A stretch of DNA of 64,000 nucleotides from Vallitaleaceae bacterium 9-2 (GTDB lineage Bacteria > Bacillota > Clostridia > Lachnospirales > Vallitaleaceae): contig CP121691.1 of assembly GCA_038396585.1 (NCBI GenBank), positions 1,922,001-1,986,000 of the forward strand. The letters run 5' to 3'. The notes under the pieces were generated by a model. The model was not told where the DNA came from. It did not search any database and saw nothing but the letters and a program-made list of their open reading frames with translations. This document shows positions 63,522 through 64,000 of the stretch, piece by piece; within the stretch, counting starts at the first letter, position 1, and each line of letters opens with the position of its first letter. The translations under genes were made by a program, and so were the position numbers.

Positions 63522-64000
63522 CTATACCAGCAGTGTCAAGAGTCCCATAATAAAGCCCAACAACGCCCCAAACCATGTTATGGCTTTTAACTCTTTATCG
63601 ACAATAGTAAATATTAGACGTTCAACTTCTGCAACGCTAAAATGATTGATTTCATTTTCTACAATACGTGTTATATTAAATTGTTGAATAAACACAGGCA
63701 AATGTGTTTGTGCAAAATTTTTGTATAACCCGCAAATAGCTTTTGCAAAACTCTGCTTCATATCTTCCGATAATTGAATTTCGATTTTTGATAGTGTTAT
63801 CAAATAGTTTTGAATTTGCTTTTGGATAACTTCACTGTTAAGTACATCGACGAGTTCATGCTCAACAAAATCAACCAGCTGTTCCGTTAAATGTATATAG
63901 TCTTTTGAACTAACCATAGACGAAATTTCTTTCTCTAAAAATCCATCTATTTTTTCACAGATAAACGTTCCCATTTGCTCTTGGTTTTCTTCAACTGCAA
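63522..64000 (-). CDS. DUF445 family membrane protein, C-terminal part (partial)
   Basis: The frame is open to the right edge with no stop, so this is the C-terminal part of a longer protein. The segment VENEINHFSVAEVERLIFTI, then KELKAITWFGALLGFIMGLL, is typical of the end of DUF445 (YheB-like) proteins. An ATG at 63974 exists, but family members are several hundred residues, so the true start is outside. Function is unknown; it lies 21 bp before feoA. Confidence 0.8.
   Translation of the reverse strand, partial: AVEENQEQMGTFICEKIDGFLEKEISSMVSSKDYIHLTEQLVDFVEHELVDVLNSEVIQKQIQNYLITLSKIEIQLSEDMKQSFAKAICGLYKNFAQTHLPVFIQQFNITRIVENEINHFSVAEVERLIFTIVDKELKAITWFGALLGFIMGLLTLLV

Noticed and set aside
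1-64000. CRISPR array, prophage, insertion sequence, tRNA or rRNA
   Set aside because: I saw no regularly spaced repeats, transposase or integrase genes, or cloverleaf or rRNA sequences in the window.

Overview
The window reads as the chromosome of a low-GC Gram-positive bacterium, most likely of class Clostridia. Several things point there: the gene orders match Bacillus/Clostridium blocks (yqhY-nusB-xseA-xseB-ispA-dxs-tlyA-argR-recN; aroQ-pepQ-efp; ireB-ruvX-yrzB; hrcA-grpE-dnaK-dnaJ-prmA-rsmE), hrcA carries a perfect CIRCE operator, RNase J, RqcH, IreB and YlbF-type proteins are present, Shine-Dalgarno sites are strong, and a complete Gram-positive type IV pilus locus is present. The sporulation-type DNA translocase and the FeoAB/ferritin-like proteins fit an anaerobic Firmicute. 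No tRNA, rRNA, insertion sequence, prophage or CRISPR array was seen. Almost every gene lies on the minus strand; the plus-strand exceptions are a CBS-ACT protein, rqcH, an HPr-like gene and serS.

The most remarkable element is a roughly 594-nt structured non-coding RNA on the minus strand (about 16045-16638), between a divergent-PAP2 gene and a 194-residue membrane protein. I identify it as OLE RNA (Ornate Large Extremophilic RNA), with the neighbouring gene as its partner OapA. It has its own promoter. A 12-bp stem joins its two ends, and its 5' strand begins at the predicted transcription start. A second long-range helix, a GAAA-capped hairpin and several local hairpins are readable, and no protein-coding frame is. 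The locus sits inside the isoprenoid operon (ispA ... dxs), the family's known setting.

Layout, left to right: spoIIIE (partial) and an aspartokinase; a CBS-ACT protein; a branched-chain amino-acid ABC transporter (livJ-H-M-G-F); rqcH, divergent from livJ; a long minus-strand operon running from yqhY (20.2 kb) leftward to recN (9.6 kb) with OLE-oapA embedded; efp, pepQ, aroQ, aroK, aroE and yqeG; a type IV pilus locus (24.5-37.5 kb: pilB, pilT, pilC, pilA, pilD, a pilM-pilN fusion, a pilO-like gene, three minor prepilins and a large PilX-like protein); a tRNA-modification and cell-wall block (TrhP-like U32 protein, trmR, mltG, ylbF-like, rnj, fur, yrzB, ruvX, ireB, mtaB); an HPr-like gene without the catalytic His; thiI-iscS; cheY-rsmE-prmA; dnaJ-dnaK-grpE-hrcA; hemW-lepA; serS; a ferritin-like protein and plsC; feoB-feoA and a partial DUF445 protein.

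The regulatory layer is readable in many places. Good sigma-A type promoters precede the aspartokinase, CBS-ACT, livJ, rqcH, OLE, yqhY, pilC, fur, ireB, hrcA, lepA, serS and plsC. Four helically phased TGAAYAAA repeats lie immediately upstream of the pilC promoter, and a Fur-box-like palindrome lies downstream of the fur -10 element. The OLE-OapA module and the pilC repeat array are the two observations I would follow up first.
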